DNA of 64,000 bases from Prorocentrum cordatum (lineage: Eukaryota; Sar; Dinophyceae; Prorocentrales; Prorocentraceae). The position numbers and the translations under genes are program-made. The stretch covers positions 1 to 64,000 of the forward strand of contig CAUYUJ010003021.1 of assembly GCA_963575745.1 (NCBI GenBank). Direction: 5' to 3'. Shown piece by piece: positions 1 to 10,129 of this stretch. Position 1 is the first letter of the stretch. Each line of letters opens with the position of its first letter. The notes beneath the pieces were generated by a model. The model was given only the letters and a program-made list of their open reading frames with translations. It made no database searches and had not been told where the DNA came from.

Positions 1-325
1 ACGAGGAGGAGGAGGAGGAGGACGAGGAGGAGGAGGGGGGGGAGAGCACCAGGAGGAGGAGAACGAGGACCACCAGGAGGAGGAGGAGGAGGAGGAGGAG
101 GAGGAGGAGGAGGAGGAGGAGAGAGCACCAGGAGGAGGAGGACGAGCAAGACGAGGACGACGAGAACGAGGACGAGCAAGAGGAAGAGGAGGAGGAGGAG
201 GAGGAGGAGGAGGAGCAGGAGAAAGAGGAGGAGGAGGAGGAGGAGCAGGAGAAAGAAGACGAGCAGGAGGAGGACGAGGACGAGCAGGAGGAGGAGGAGG
301 AGGACGAACAGGAGGGGAGGGCGGC
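1..325. repeat. GGA/GAG triplet microsatellite
   Basis: Almost pure GAG/GGA with GAC, AGC and CCA interruptions, reaching the left edge of the window. The ORFs crossing it are runs of Glu, Gly or Arg and are not supported as genes. Confidence 0.95.
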
Positions 326-365
326 CGGCTGCCCCGAGTCGTGCGCACAAGGGCTCTGAGGAAGG

Positions 366-719
366 CTCCCTAAGCTCGAGACGCTTTGAATACTTTGTAG
401 TTTCCTCGTAGCTTCCTTTCCATGCCTTTGTAGCTTCCACGCACTCCTGCGTCGCCAAGTTTCTTCTTGCAGCGTCCTTGTCGTGTCGCGGGGTGCGTTT
501 GCGTCACTTCGGTGTTGCTGCGCCTTGAGACGTGTCTCTGCGCTCCCTAAGCTCGAGACGCTTTGAATACTTTGTAGTTTCCTCGTAGCTTCCTTTCCAT
601 GCCTTTGTAGCTTCCACGCACTCCTGCGTCGCCGAGTTTCTTCTTGCAGCGTCCTTGTCGTGTCGCGGGGTGCGTTTGCGTCACTTCGGTGTTGCTGCGC
701 CTTGAGACGTGTCTCTGCT
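366..719 (+). repeat. 177-bp tandem duplication, two copies
   Basis: Positions 366-542 and 543-719 are near-identical direct copies; I see one clear mismatch (CCAAG against CCGAG). The unit is itself built from degenerate segments of about 50 bp containing GCAGCGTCCTTGTCG, and further decayed segments continue to about 890. I see no gene here. From 900 to 1740 the sequence is CT/GC-rich and unassigned. Confidence 0.9.
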
Positions 720-1743
720 GCTTCTTCGTCCCATCGGGGAGTCCAGCGTCACCGAATTTGTTCCAGTATTGTGCTTGTCGTTCCAGGTCGTGCGTACGCG
801 CGCAGAATGTTTCTCTGCAGCGTCCTCGTCGCATCAGGATGTCCAGCGTCGCAGAATGCATCCTTGTAGCGCCTCTTCTTCCAGGGCGACGTGGTCCTGA
901 GTCGCCGCGGACGACTCGCCGCGGACGGTTCCATTCGATTCCACGGGCGATCGTGCGCATGTAGTTTGCCACGCGCCTGCGCGCGCGGAGAGGGCCTGGG
1001 CGCCCTGTCGCCTGCGGGCGACCGCGCGGGTTAGTCCCCGCAAAAGCCAAAGAGGGCATTTCCACACGCCGGGGAAAGCCTAAAAGGGCTTTCGTCTGCC
1101 TGATCCTCCCCCCCTCTTTCCTTCTCTTCTTTCATCGAAGTCAGAACCCCCGCCCCCTATGACGTCCTCCGCTGGCCTGGGTGGTCTACTCAGGTCGCGG
1201 AGGGGGATAGGGGGGGGGTCGTTGCCACGGCTGGTGCCTCGATTTCACGACGGGGAGGGGGGGGTGCACCGTTCCCTCGGATGGGCACATCCCCCCCTCC
1301 AAGGGCCTCCGAGCCCTCCCTCTCCGTCCTTTTCTTCTCCCTTATCCTTCCCTCCCTCGCGGTTTTCGAAGCCTTTGGCGTCTCCGCCCACCACAGCGGG
1401 GATCTCGACCCCCCAATGGGATTCGTGGAGCGGGGGGGGCCTTGAGAAGCGAAACATTTCTTGGGGCGGGGCCACACAGCACACACATCACATCCATCGA
1501 GTCACGCACACATACAGCAACACGCTTTCTCGACTCCACAGGGGGGGTGCTTCGTGGAGGCATCACTTGTAACTTTGCAATTCTGTAATCATTGCCGTTC
1601 TGGTTCAAAGAACTTGGATTGCAGGAGTTCGCGGCAAAAGCGAGCCTTGTCCGCATCCGCTCAACCAGTCTCACCGTGCCGTGCACGGTGCTTCTCAGCC
1701 TGTGTCACTGTGCGCTCCACGGTGATCCTCCGGGTGAGCTACC

Positions 1744-2220
1744 ATGGCTGCTGCTGCAGAACAGCCGACGTCTCCACTGGGTTTTCTCACGAAGAGCAGC
1801 GCCAAAACCCAAGACTTCCTTGTCCGAGTATACAAGCCCAGGGAGATCAAGTACTCGTACAAGAGCAGGAACAATGGCCAGCTAGTCCATGCAAACCGAT
1901 TCACATGCATTCTGCTTGGCACAGACTCAGAGCACTATTGTGAGGCCATCCTCAAAGGAACTCCAGCAGAAGTCCAAGCTGCTCTGAAAAAGTTCCCTCC
2001 GATGACGGCGTGGAAACTCTCCAGCGTCGGCCTGGACAGTCGGCAGCAGGACGCTTTTGTGCATGCGTCTGTTCGTGTCGTGGTCGACCTCAAGCGCACA
2101 ACCTGCAGTCCAGTGCTCAAAAGCTCTCCGGAGGAGACCTCCTTGGCATCGGCGCCGGCTCCAGCGACTACAGTGGCAGACATGATGACAGCCATGTGTA
2201 GGAGCATATCTGGCGGATCC
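1744..2220 (+). CDS. N-terminal part of Pif1-like helicase gene
   Basis: An ATG at 1744 opens about 150 codons with convincing protein character, including LVRVYKPREIKYSYKSRN and FTCILLGTDSEHYCEAILKG. I recall a similar N-terminal domain on dinoflagellate Pif1-like proteins, but no function is known to me and this was not checked. Meaningful sequence in this frame fades between about 2190 and 2220. The family-like continuation (EQNSLFKALLFTPWACECP) begins in the next frame at 2222. The join needs a net shift of one base. It may be a short intron, a true frameshift in a dead copy, or a sequencing indel. Two stop codons at 2183-2188 block the downstream frame from extending further up. A TGCTTCTCAGCCTG motif lies just upstream at 1689-1702. 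Confidence 0.6.
2188..2214 (+). repeat. 27-bp inverted repeat, left copy
   Basis: Perfect reverse complement of 5697-5723. It lies exactly where the helicase reading frame breaks. The core is ATGTGTAGGAGCATATCTGG. Confidence 0.9.
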
Positions 2221-5059
2221 CGAGCAGAACTCGCTCTTCAAGGCCCTCCTCTTCACGCCTTGGGCGTGCGAGTGTCCCCTCTCTTGTGGCTGCGTTACTC
2301 AGTACAGCCATATGCTGAGGAACTGCGACTGCCCCGCCGTGCGCCCATACTCGTTCGAGCGGGCGTGGCGGCTTCGGTGCGCGGAGATCCACGTGTTGGC
2401 AGCGCGCGCAGACTCCAGGAGCCGCCTGGCCCGCAAGAGGCTCGTGCTCGCGGACACGACCCTCTTCTCCGAGCTGAAAGAGCCCCGGGCGAACCTCGAG
2501 GAGGGCGAGCTGGTGCTCCTCAGCCTAGCGCACTTCGCAAGGTCCCAGCTGGCGCGGCGCATGCCAGCGGAGGCGGCACGGCGCATCCTCGCCTTCAGTG
2601 ACCACCACTGCCGGTGGCACGAGGAACAGTGCACCCTGGCGGAGTTCTGCGCGCACGTGGCGCGAGACGTGCTGGCGCACGTGGACCTCGCGGCGGAGGC
2701 GCGGGTTAAGCCTCGGCCAGCAACGACTGCACACCTCGAGGCGGATGAAGACTCCGCGAGCGATGCCGAAGGGCTCAAGGGGCGAGTCCCGCTGGAGCTC
2801 GTTGACGTGGGTGGAGGCGGCGGCAGCGACGTAGAGGAGGACGTGGAGGACGCCGAGATTACCGAGATCTCCCGGTTTCCGCTGCGGGACCACGTCAGAG
2901 CAACCGAGCTGGCCCTACAGCAAGACCAACTGCAGCGCTTGGACCAGAAGGGCCGCCTCAGCTACGCCGATAAGCAGTTGAAGAACCTCGACAGAGCGCG
3001 CAGCGGCATGCTGCAGCCGAGCTTTGCACTGCCAGCCAGCAGCGGCGCGCGGGAACATCAGGGCACGCGGCTGGACGAGACCTTTTCTGACATGCTCGCC
3101 CTACAGCGGCAAAGCATTGCGCTCCAAAAGAAGCAAGCGAGCCCGGATGGAGAGATCTTGCCCGATGCTGCGGACGACTGGCTCCCCAGCGGTGCTCCTC
3201 AGCCTGCTGCCGAGGACGCCCAACCAGAACTCGTTCCGCAGCTCTTGGCCATGCAGGGCCCGGCGGCTGTTGCGTGGAAGCTCGTCACTGATGCCCACTG
3301 CACGGAGGAGCAGATTGACGCGGTGGCGTTGTTTGCGTTGTCTCTGCAGAAACGTTTTGACGGCAGACCAGACAAGACAACGCATCTCCTCCCCGTGGCG
3401 TCCGCGACAGGCAACCACAGAGCGATCTGGCTCGGTGGAGGCGGTGTCGGCAAGACGCGCACCCTCTCCAAAGTGGTGGAGCCGATGGCCATCACTTACT
3501 TCGGCGAGCAGGGGTACCTCGGCAAGGCGCAGTCCAACCACGCCGCACACAACCTCGGCCCGCGCGGCAGGACCATGCATTCCTCCAATGGCCTGCTCAT
3601 GTCGGATTCCATGCAGACAGCCAGGCTGCGCTTGACGCCACAGACGCAGAAAAAGCTGGATCGCCTCACAGGCACACTCGGCGTCGACGTGATCGATGAG
3701 CTGGGTGCTGTGCCGGGGCCTTTGCTGCATGCAGATGCACTGCGCACGACCTACGGCAGGGCGTTGCGCTACAACCTGGACCCCACGAAGTACATGCGCC
3801 CGCAGGAGACGTGGGGACGCATGCCTGTGAAGATCTTGTGCGGAGACTTCTACCAGTTGCCGCCAGTCCCCGCCACCGCTTCCCTGCTGGCGCCTCACGC
3901 GGGCCAATCCTACGAACACCAACAGGGTAGGAAGTTGCTCGCCGACATCGAGTACGTCATCGATTTCGTGCAGATGCAGCGCTTTACAGACCCGTTGCAA
4001 CTCGAGGTTCTCCACGCCATGAGAACTCCAGGCGGAAAAAAGATCTCTGACGAGAGCTGGCAGGCGATCGTCAAAACAGAGGTCGTTAGCTCTAGCGGTG
4101 CTGCTCAGCCTGCTGCCAGCAGCAGCCAAGCCGCTCAGCCACCTCAGTGGGGCCCTCGGTTGCGTGCAGCACGAGGCTGGTACGAGTCGGCCTATGAGTG
4201 GCGCATCGTCTCTTACGCCATGCATGCACAGGCCAAGCTTGATGCGCACGATGCTGGCCAGCTGCTCTTTTACGTCCCAGCAATCGACAGACCAGCTGCG
4301 CGCCTCGCGAAGCCTGATTACGACGAGATGCGCGCGGAGCCCAACATCGGCGCTACCGCAAAAATGCCGGGGCTGCTGCCGCTCTTCGTTGGCATGGAGG
4401 TCATCCTGACAGAATCCGTCTTGCCGCCGAAGTATGTCCGTGGCGCGCCAGGCAAAGTGGTAGGCATAGAGCTGCACGCTCTGGAGCCTCCGGTGGAGGG
4501 CCGCCCGTCCATTGTCTCGGACGGCGTGGTCGTACTCTACTACATGCCAAAGGCCGTCTATGTCAAGATCGATGACAGCGATGAACTTTTCTTGAAGGCC
4601 GCGCCGGTGACAGCTGGCAGTGCTTCTCAGCCTGCCGGCCCCGACCTGCGCGGAGTGCTCGCGATCACCCCGCAGGCGCGCCCCTGGAAGTTCAAAGCGA
4701 AGACAGGTGGCCCGGCCATCGCGGTGTCCAGGACGCAGTTGACCGTGCTGCCCAAAAAGCAGGGGACTCTGCATGGCGTCCAGGGCAAGACGACGGACCC
4801 AGGCTTCATCGTGCACTGGACGTTTCCGCCTGGACTCAAGAAGGAGTCCATTTGGCTTGCCTACTACGTCAGCCTGTCGCGCCCCAGAAGCTTCAACCAA
4901 CTCTTGAGCCACGGCTTGCCTGACCGGAGCATCATCGAATCCGGCCCCCCGGAACAGATCGCCAAGGCCTTTGCCGAGCTCTTCACGGACAAGATTGCCG
5001 CGACGAAGATCGCTTGCGCGAAGGCCCGACAGCAACTGGGATGGCCTGCGCGAGCTTGA
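2189..5059 (+). CDS. Pif1-like SF1B DNA helicase, main frame
   Basis: The frame is open from 2189 to the TGA at 5059; the first ATG in it is 2312 (915 codons), and residue numbers below use that Met. All core Pif1/RecD-like motifs are visible: Walker A GGGGVGKT (375-382), Walker B DVIDELG (459-465), motif III GDFYQLPPV (511-519), a late motif LHGVQGKT (820-827) and motif VI YYVSLSRPRS (851 onward). These predict an ATP-driven 5'-to-3' DNA helicase by family knowledge. Upstream of Walker A lies a Cys-rich segment (ECPLSCGCVTQYSHMLRNCDC) and then an acidic linker. I see no HUH relaxase, reverse transcriptase or transposase domain, so a Helitron assignment is not supported. Three in-frame copies of a dispersed TGCTNCTCAGCCTG motif encode Ala/Ser-Gln-Pro-Ala stretches in linkers. 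It could be a host gene, a multicopy family member or a decaying copy. Confidence 0.9.
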   Translation, partial: QPCVGAYLADPEQNSLFKALLFTPWACECPLSCGCVTQYSHMLRNCDCPAVRPYSFERAWRLRCAEIHVLAARADSRSRLARKRLVLADTTLFSELKEPRANLEEGELVLLSLAHFARSQLARRMPAEAARRILAFSDHHCRWHEEQCTLAEFCAHVARDVLAHVDLAAEARVKPRPATTAHLEADEDSASDAEGLKGRVPLELVDVGGGGGSDVEEDVEDAEITEISRFPLRDHVRATELALQQDQLQRLDQKGRLSYADKQLKNLDRARSGMLQPSFALPASSGAREHQGTRLDETFSDMLALQRQSIALQKKQASPDGEILPDAADDWLPSGAPQPAAEDAQPELVPQLLAMQGPAAVAWKLVTDAHCTEEQIDAVALFALSLQKRFDGRPDKTTHLLPVASATGNHRAIWLGGGGVGKTRTLSKVVEPMAITYFGEQGYLGKAQSNHAAHNLGPRGRTMHSSNGLLMSDSMQTARLRLTPQTQKKLDRLTGTLGVDVIDELGAVPGPLLHADALRTTYGRALRYNLDPTKYMRPQETWGRMPVKILCGDFYQLPPVPATASLLAPHAGQSYEHQQGRKLLADIEYVIDFVQMQRFTDPLQLEVLHAMRTPGGKKISDESWQAIVKTEVVSSSGAAQPAASSSQAAQPPQWGPRLRAARGWYESAYEWRIVSYAMHAQAKLDAHDAGQLLFYVPAIDRPAARLAKPDYDEMRAEPNIGATAKMPGLLPLFVGMEVILTESVLPPKYVRGAPGKVVGIELHALEPPVEGRPSIVSDGVVVLYYMPKAVYVKIDDSDELFLKAAPVTAGSASQPAGPDLRGVLAITPQARPWKFKAKTGGPAIAVSRTQLTVLPKKQGTLHGVQGKTTDPGFIVHWTFPPGLKKESIWLAYYVSLSRPRSFNQLLSHGLPDRSIIESGPPEQIAKAFAELFTDKIAATKIACAKARQQLGWPARA

Positions 5060-5124
5060 GGAGTCATGAGATGCAGGTTGCGTTGTGGCGGTCCTGTTCA
5101 GTCTGTCCGTCTGCATTCGCGTGG

Positions 5125-5470
5125 TGCTTCTCAGCCTGCATGCGCGTGGTGCTTCTCAGCCTGCGCTCGTGTGCAGCTGTGCGCGGTGAGCCTGCACGTG
5201 TCGCGGACGCGTTCTGGATCAGGACGGGGGGGTCCGAGCCCGAGATGGAATGCTAGCGCTCTGCAGTACAAGTGCTTTTCAGCATGCGACATCCTGCGGT
5301 GCTTCTCAGCCTGCAGGGTTCGCAGCGTGCGGTTTCGATGCATTCCTTTTCAGTATGCGAGTTCCTGCGGTGAGCTCCGTAGCTCCGTTCCGTAAACATC
5401 TTCCAAGAGCCGCTCGCAAGCTTTTGCAGCTGGCGGTCTGCAGACGTAGTCTGTCTCAGCATGCGAGCTC
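5125..5470 (+). repeat. cluster of TGCTTCTCAGCCTG motifs
   Basis: Exact copies start at 5125, 5150 and 5300. Degenerate ones (TGCTTTTCAGCATG and similar) lie at 5273, about 5347 and about 5452. The same motif occurs upstream at 1689 and inside the helicase gene at 3193, 4099 and 4621 with small changes. The cluster begins just after the helicase stop codon. No gene is seen from 5060 to 5775. Confidence 0.75.
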
Positions 5471-5696
5471 CCGCACGCTTCGCCGGCTTTTGCTGCGCGG
5501 ACAATTTTCTCACACACGTCAGCGCCGTTTGTAGGCGTCAGAAAAACATGTAGACATTCACGAAGGGCTCAGTCTCTATATCGTCACATCATTACATACG
5601 CAGTCGTCGAACACATCGGTGTACATTCAGCGCTTTGTCCTTCTAGCTAGGTCGCTTCGTGCTGAGGCTGAGGCTGATGCAGGCTGAGGGAATGCT

Positions 5697-5723
5697 GCCA
5701 GATATGCTCCTACACATGGCTGT
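5697..5723 (-). repeat. 27-bp inverted repeat, right copy
   Basis: Perfect reverse complement of 2188-2214, about 640 bp beyond the helicase stop. It may be one end of an element, or a scrap of a second gene copy in opposite orientation. Confidence 0.9.
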
Positions 5724-5774
5724 TAGGTTGCTTTGCCGGGATAATTTTTATTTAGTCGCTTCGCTCATTCCGCC

Positions 5775-5885
5775 GGCCCTGGAGCCCTCTTTAGGGCCTT
5801 TTGGGGGCCTCTTGGGGACCTCTTGGGAGTCTCTTGGGGCTCCTTGGCGGCGTCTTGGGGGCCCCCAGGGCCTCTCGGGGGGCTT
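5775..5885 (+). repeat. CTTGGGG minisatellite block
   Basis: Degenerate repeats of CCTCTTGGGG with variable spacers of about 12-21 bp. Every block of this family in the window reads in the same + orientation. Confidence 0.85.
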
Positions 5886-5979
5886 CAATTCTATGTTGGC
5901 TTCATTCCAGACGGTGCCTGCGCTGAGGGGCTTGATTCTCTCTTCCAAGGAACCGGACCTGCCTTGCGGTCTGGTGGCT

Positions 5980-6178
5980 CCCTACTCGCCGCCGCGGGCC
6001 CGTCGCCGCCTCGTCCCCCCCCCCCTCCGTGCCGTCTGGGCCTGGCCGGAGGTCCGGCTGCCCCGTGCTCGCCGCCGCCGCCGCGCCGCCGCCTCGTCGC
6101 CGCCCGCCGTCTTGGCCCGGGCGGCGGTCTGGCGGCCACGTGCTCGCCGCCGCCGCCCCGTCGCCGCCTCGCTGCACA
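5980..6178 (+). repeat. GC-rich tandem repeat, about 75-bp unit
   Basis: Three units each begin with a TGCTCGCCGCCGC-like sequence (about 5982, 6065 and 6139) and share CGTCGCCGCCTCG. The ORFs here are repeat artefacts. Confidence 0.75.
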
Positions 6179-6204
6179 GAGCGCTCCACGTACATTCTCC
6201 GCTG

Positions 6205-6379
6205 AATCGGGGGTGGACAGACCTCCTACCCTGACACGCCGACTAAGGAATTGGCCGTTTTCGGTTCGCGAGAGGGCGTCGCGGCCGTCCTTTTTGCGGG
6301 TCCAGGTCCGTCGGTTTCGGTCCCAGGCCGTTTTCACAAAGGGGAGGTCTACTGAAGGGAGGTCTGTCCACCGCCGATT
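6205..6379. mobile_element. Foldback element family F, copy 1
   Basis: About 175 bp bounded by inverted repeats. The left end AATCGGGGGTGGACAGACC matches the reverse complement of the right end over about 22 bp. The interior is shared with 23347-23518, including GTCCAGGTCCGTCGGTTTCG. No coding capacity, so a MITE-like non-autonomous DNA element is inferred. Confidence 0.8.
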
Positions 6380-6587
6380 GAAGGAGAATGAGGGATCTCC
6401 CCGCCCCCTTCCCCCTGGACTTGCCGGCCTCCCTGTTTCGTGCTGCAGTTCGTATATGATCCTGCACATCTGGCCTTCCGAAAGATGGGCTCGTACCATG
6501 CCAGCAAGGCCGGATCGCCCCCCCCAATCCTCTGCAAAACATCGTATGCGCACACGCTCATGTATAGCAAACAAGCAGTTTTCAACA

Positions 6588-6975
6588 ACCCTTTGCAACA
6601 AATGGGACGAAGTGCGCACGCGCGCGTCATCGCGCGCGCATCGCAGAATCATTCAAAATTTCAGATTTCGCAAGGAATTCAATATCGAGTGCCCCGAAGC
6701 ATATCGACAACTCATGGTTTCGCAACGCGGATTTTCAAAGCAACCTGCTCTTGCGCCCTCTCATATTCTTTAAACAACGATTTTCCATCATTTTCGTCGA
6801 ATGCTACCAAACGAGCCTCTATCGCGCGCGTGTCGAAATCGCTCGAACGCCCTTGCGCGCGTGCTGTCAAATAGTCCATTGCAAAAAATGGGATGAAGTG
6901 CGCGCGCGCGCGCGTCGTCGCGCGCGCACAGCCACGGGTTTCGTAGGAATTCAAAGTCGAGTGCCCCGAAAACAA
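6588..6975 (+). repeat. two copies of about 100 bp, period about 288 bp
   Basis: Sequence around AATGGGACGAAGTGCG at 6600 recurs around 6888, followed in both by CG alternation and a shared GAATTCAA-containing end with CGAGTGCCCCGAA. No gene supported. Confidence 0.65.
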
Positions 6976-7077
6976 CATCAGCTATGGAACGCCTCCTGGG
7001 GCCATCTTGGAGACCATCGATCAAAGGAGGGGAGGTCCTCGATTTGCCTCCCCCCTCAGGGGCCATCGAAATAGCCT

Positions 7078-7350
7078 CTTGGGGCGCTCTTGGGGCCCTC
7101 TTGGAGCGACATTGGGCGCTCTTGGGGCAGTCTTGGGGGCCTCTTGAACCCTTCATGGAGCTTTCTTGGGCCATCTTAGGGCCATCGTGAGGCCTCAAAA
7201 GCGCATCGGAAGCGAAAAGGCGAGAAGGCGTCTTGTGGCCCTCTGAGGCCTCTTGGAGGCATGTTGTCAGCTATCTTGAGCCATGGTGGGCTATCTTGGG
7301 CGATCCTGGAGGCTATCTTGGGCTCTCTGAGGCACTCTTGGAGCCATCTT
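7078..7350 (+). repeat. CTTGGGG minisatellite block
   Basis: Same family as 5775-5885. Near 7200 it holds the recurring interruption GGAAGCGAAAAGGCGAGAAG. Confidence 0.85.
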
Positions 7351-7359
7351 GGGCGAACA

Positions 7360-8380
7360 AGTACCCTCTGACACCTCGCGCTCCCCCAGTCCAGGTCCAG
7401 GGGGGGGGAGGGGTCAAGCTACCCACCCGCCCGCAAGCCGTCTAATTCACTCCCACCCGCCCTCCCAACACATAAGGATCACTGGAGCCTGAGCATGTTC
7501 AGCGGTCGTCTTTGGATGGACAGCTACTGGGAACCAAATCCGACCCCAGGTGCGCGACGCTTGGGCGAGGTGCGCCGCGCGTGCCAGGGGCGCCACGCGC
7601 GCCAGGCACCCCTTGGGGCCCGAGCGTGCCAGGCACGCCTCGTGCACCAGATGCGCCACGTGCTCCGAGTGCGCCAGGTGCGCCGCACACTCCAGCCGCG
7701 CCAGGTGCGCCACTTTCGGGGCACGTGCAGAGTGTGTCAGGTGCTCCTGCGTACGTGGCAGCACACATCGGGAAACATGTCGGCCCCCGCCATCCTTGTC
7801 GAAAACCAATGCCCATCATTGTGTCTGGTGGGCCTGCGCACAGCAGGCCACGCGCCATTACCCCCCTCGTCCCTGTCAAAAACCACTTGACAGTGATCGC
7901 GGGATGGCCGCGCATGATCCAGATTTAGCCGCGAGGTGCATGTTGTATTGTCTTTTTTTCTCCAGGGATGGTAGCCCTGCGCGCATCTGGGAATATGCTG
8001 ACACCCCCGCAGTCCTTGTCAAAACAATACAAAGTGCTCGGGGGCTTCAGGAATATGACGCAAGACTTTGCCCCAAAGTGTATTTTGCATTGTTTTTGGA
8101 TAGGGATGGTGGGGGGGGCCGCGCAAATGTGGAGGCAGAGTGCGGTCTGTATTGTTTTCTGACAGGGATGGTGGGGGGCGGGCCCTCATGGAGTCGGCAT
8201 GGTTCTGGGTTGGCCGCGGGCCAGGTGGGGGAGGGGGTGTATATAATAAGGAACAGTGAAAGACCCCTCCCCGAAGGGGAAGAAGGGGTTGTGGAGGAGG
8301 AAAGGAAGACATCGTTAGACCACCTGTCGCCCAGAGGGCTGGTGGGATTTCAGCGAGATCTGGGATTTGCGTGAGATCGC
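7360..8380 (+). repeat. 1-kb dispersed repeat R1, copy 1
   Basis: Aligns by eye with 26500-27540 along its whole length: a CACTCCCACCCGCCCTCCCA entry, a Gly/Pro-coding GC-rich part, and a tail with GCCCAGAGGGCTG. The + frame 7512-7928 and the matching frame 26718-27065 end at the same stop after GWPRMIQI and share HIGKHVG and KPMPIIVSG. The opposite strand encodes collagen-like Gly-X-Y repeats in both copies. It may be a decayed gene or a mobile element without recognisable domains. A shorter tail copy lies near 38850-38920. Confidence 0.75.
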
Positions 8381-8701
8381 GGCCTCGGGGGTGCGGTTCT
8401 GGAGTCATCTTGCCGGAATTACGGTTTCGGGGGCTCGAACCTCGTGTATTTTTACATGCCCCAAGGATCCTTCACAGAAGCAACATGTATACGATTTCGG
8501 GTTGGTGACCAGAGTGGTTTTCCCCCCTTTTCCCGCCCGGACAGTAACAGCGTAGAGTAAGAAGAAACAGCTCTACGTATACTATCAGGAAGTGGAAACT
8601 GGAATTGTTGCAGGGTGCAGCAAAGCCTCATCCCCGCAGCCTCTTGGCCCCCGAGGGGGCTGGCGGATCTTGTCAACTATGGTTTCCATGCTTGCACAGC
8701 A

Positions 8702-8742
8702 TGTGTGTGTGTGTGACTCTCTCTCTCTCTCTCTCTCTCTTT
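8702..8742. repeat. TG then TC dinucleotide microsatellite
   Basis: A run of GTGTGTGT followed by CTCTCTCT. Nothing else is recognised between 8380 and 9085. Confidence 0.9.
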
Positions 8743-9084
8743 TCTGAGCATCGGAATTCGACACATCCGTTTGTTGTGTTCTTCGCACGCCCCAAACATT
8801 TTACCTTGATCAGTTCACCTCTTCTAAGGCAGACCTACGGTGTAAATCAGGTCTGAGCTTGCATGGGAGCAACGTGCAGAGAGGATGTTTCCGAGTCTTC
8901 TTGAACTATGCCCGTTCTCGCCCGTTGCTTGTTAGCCTCTGGCTCCGTGTCGGCCGAAGAACACATTGCCAGCATAATGGTTTTGTTGTCGTTTTCCCCG
9001 CATCCTAAGATGGGTTTGTTGCTATTTCTCAGACGCCTCCAGGCCTCCTTCCTCATACACCTCACATCCTGCTCCTCCTCTTCA

Positions 9085-9260
9085 GGCCACTCACTCCTAC
9101 TCAGGCCCATTCTCATTCATATTCACTCACATTCATATTCACTCGTACTCGGACTCACTCACACTCAGACTCATTCATATTCAAATTCAGTCCCACTCAG
9201 AAGCTCATTCATGTTCACTCGCAATCATTTTCATTAATAGTCAGACTTACTCATACTCAG
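9085..9260 (-). repeat. hexamer array (TGAGTC/TGAGTG), minus orientation
   Basis: Reads as CACTCA and GACTCA units on the + strand. It is the reverse orientation of arrays at 55283, 59160, 60745 and 61385, and abuts an inverted block of the 150-bp satellite. Confidence 0.8.
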
Positions 9261-9264
9261 TCTC

Positions 9265-9850
9265 ACTTGGGCCACTGCTCACCGTGATACAGAAGGCGTG
9301 GCATTTGGGAATCCCAAGGCACTTCCTGCCGCGATATATCAAGGGTGGCACTTGGGCACACCAAGGAGAAGCCGCCACGAATGAGGACACTCTAGGATTC
9401 GCGCCCAGATTGTTCGGGATATCCTGATGTTTGTGAGGTTGTCTCAGGCGAGGCGTAGGTTTCAGCACTCATAAGGGTGAGCCGCCATGGTGGGGATATC
9501 AGGATTCGCGCCCAGATTGTGGGGATGTCTCAGGCTGTTTGCTTGCTTGCATGGGCAACATCCTTTGCTTTAGGAATAGTTTGTGAGGATGTCTCAGGCG
9601 AGTCGCTGGCTTAGGGACTCCCAAGTGGGAACCGCCAGGGTGGGCACACTCCAGGATTCGCGCCCCGATTGTGGGGATGTCTTAAGCGGTTTGCTTGTTT
9701 GCATGCGCCGCATTCTTTGTTTTCGGAGCACCTTGTGAGGATGTTTCAGGCGACGCACTGGTTTCAGCACTCCCGAATCGGAACCGCTAGAGTGGGAACA
9801 CTCCAGGATTCGCGCCCAGATTGTGGGGATGCCTCCAGGCATCTCCAGAG
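9265..9850 (-). repeat. 150-bp satellite block, minus orientation
   Basis: Reverse complement of the satellite at 57740-60745: GGATTCGCGCCCAGATTG and GGGGATGTCTCAGGC recur at about 150-160 bp, with alternating half-units of about 75 bp. Confidence 0.75.
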
Positions 9851-10129
9851 TGTGTTTTTGATATTACTCAGATGCTTCCAGACCCTCGTTGTAGCCGTTG
9901 CTGTCGTTGTTATTCCCGTTGTCCATTCGGATAGGCTCTCGCGTCCAGGCGCTCACAAGCAGATGGGCACAACGAGGCGTGCCAGGACTCGAAGACGCCT
10001 ACGGCGAATCACCGCCGCCCCCTGCCTTTCTGGGAGCGCCTATGTGGCCGAACGTTGAGGCCAGACCTGCCAAGCTATCGGACCATGTGTACCCCGAATC
10101 GGTTTGGAAAGCCTTCGGGGAACACGTGG

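Noticed and set aside
1591-1612. Relic of the dinoflagellate spliced leader upstream of the helicase (GCCGTTCTGGTTCAAAG)
   Set aside because: Three or more mismatches and an extra base against the leader as I remember it; too weak to claim.
2312-5059. Helitron assignment for the helicase
   Set aside because: No HUH relaxase motif, no CTRR end and no hairpin end could be found around the gene.
3101-5116. 671-codon minus-strand ORF opposite the helicase
   Set aside because: Shadow of the GC-rich helicase gene; the + frame has all the helicase motifs.
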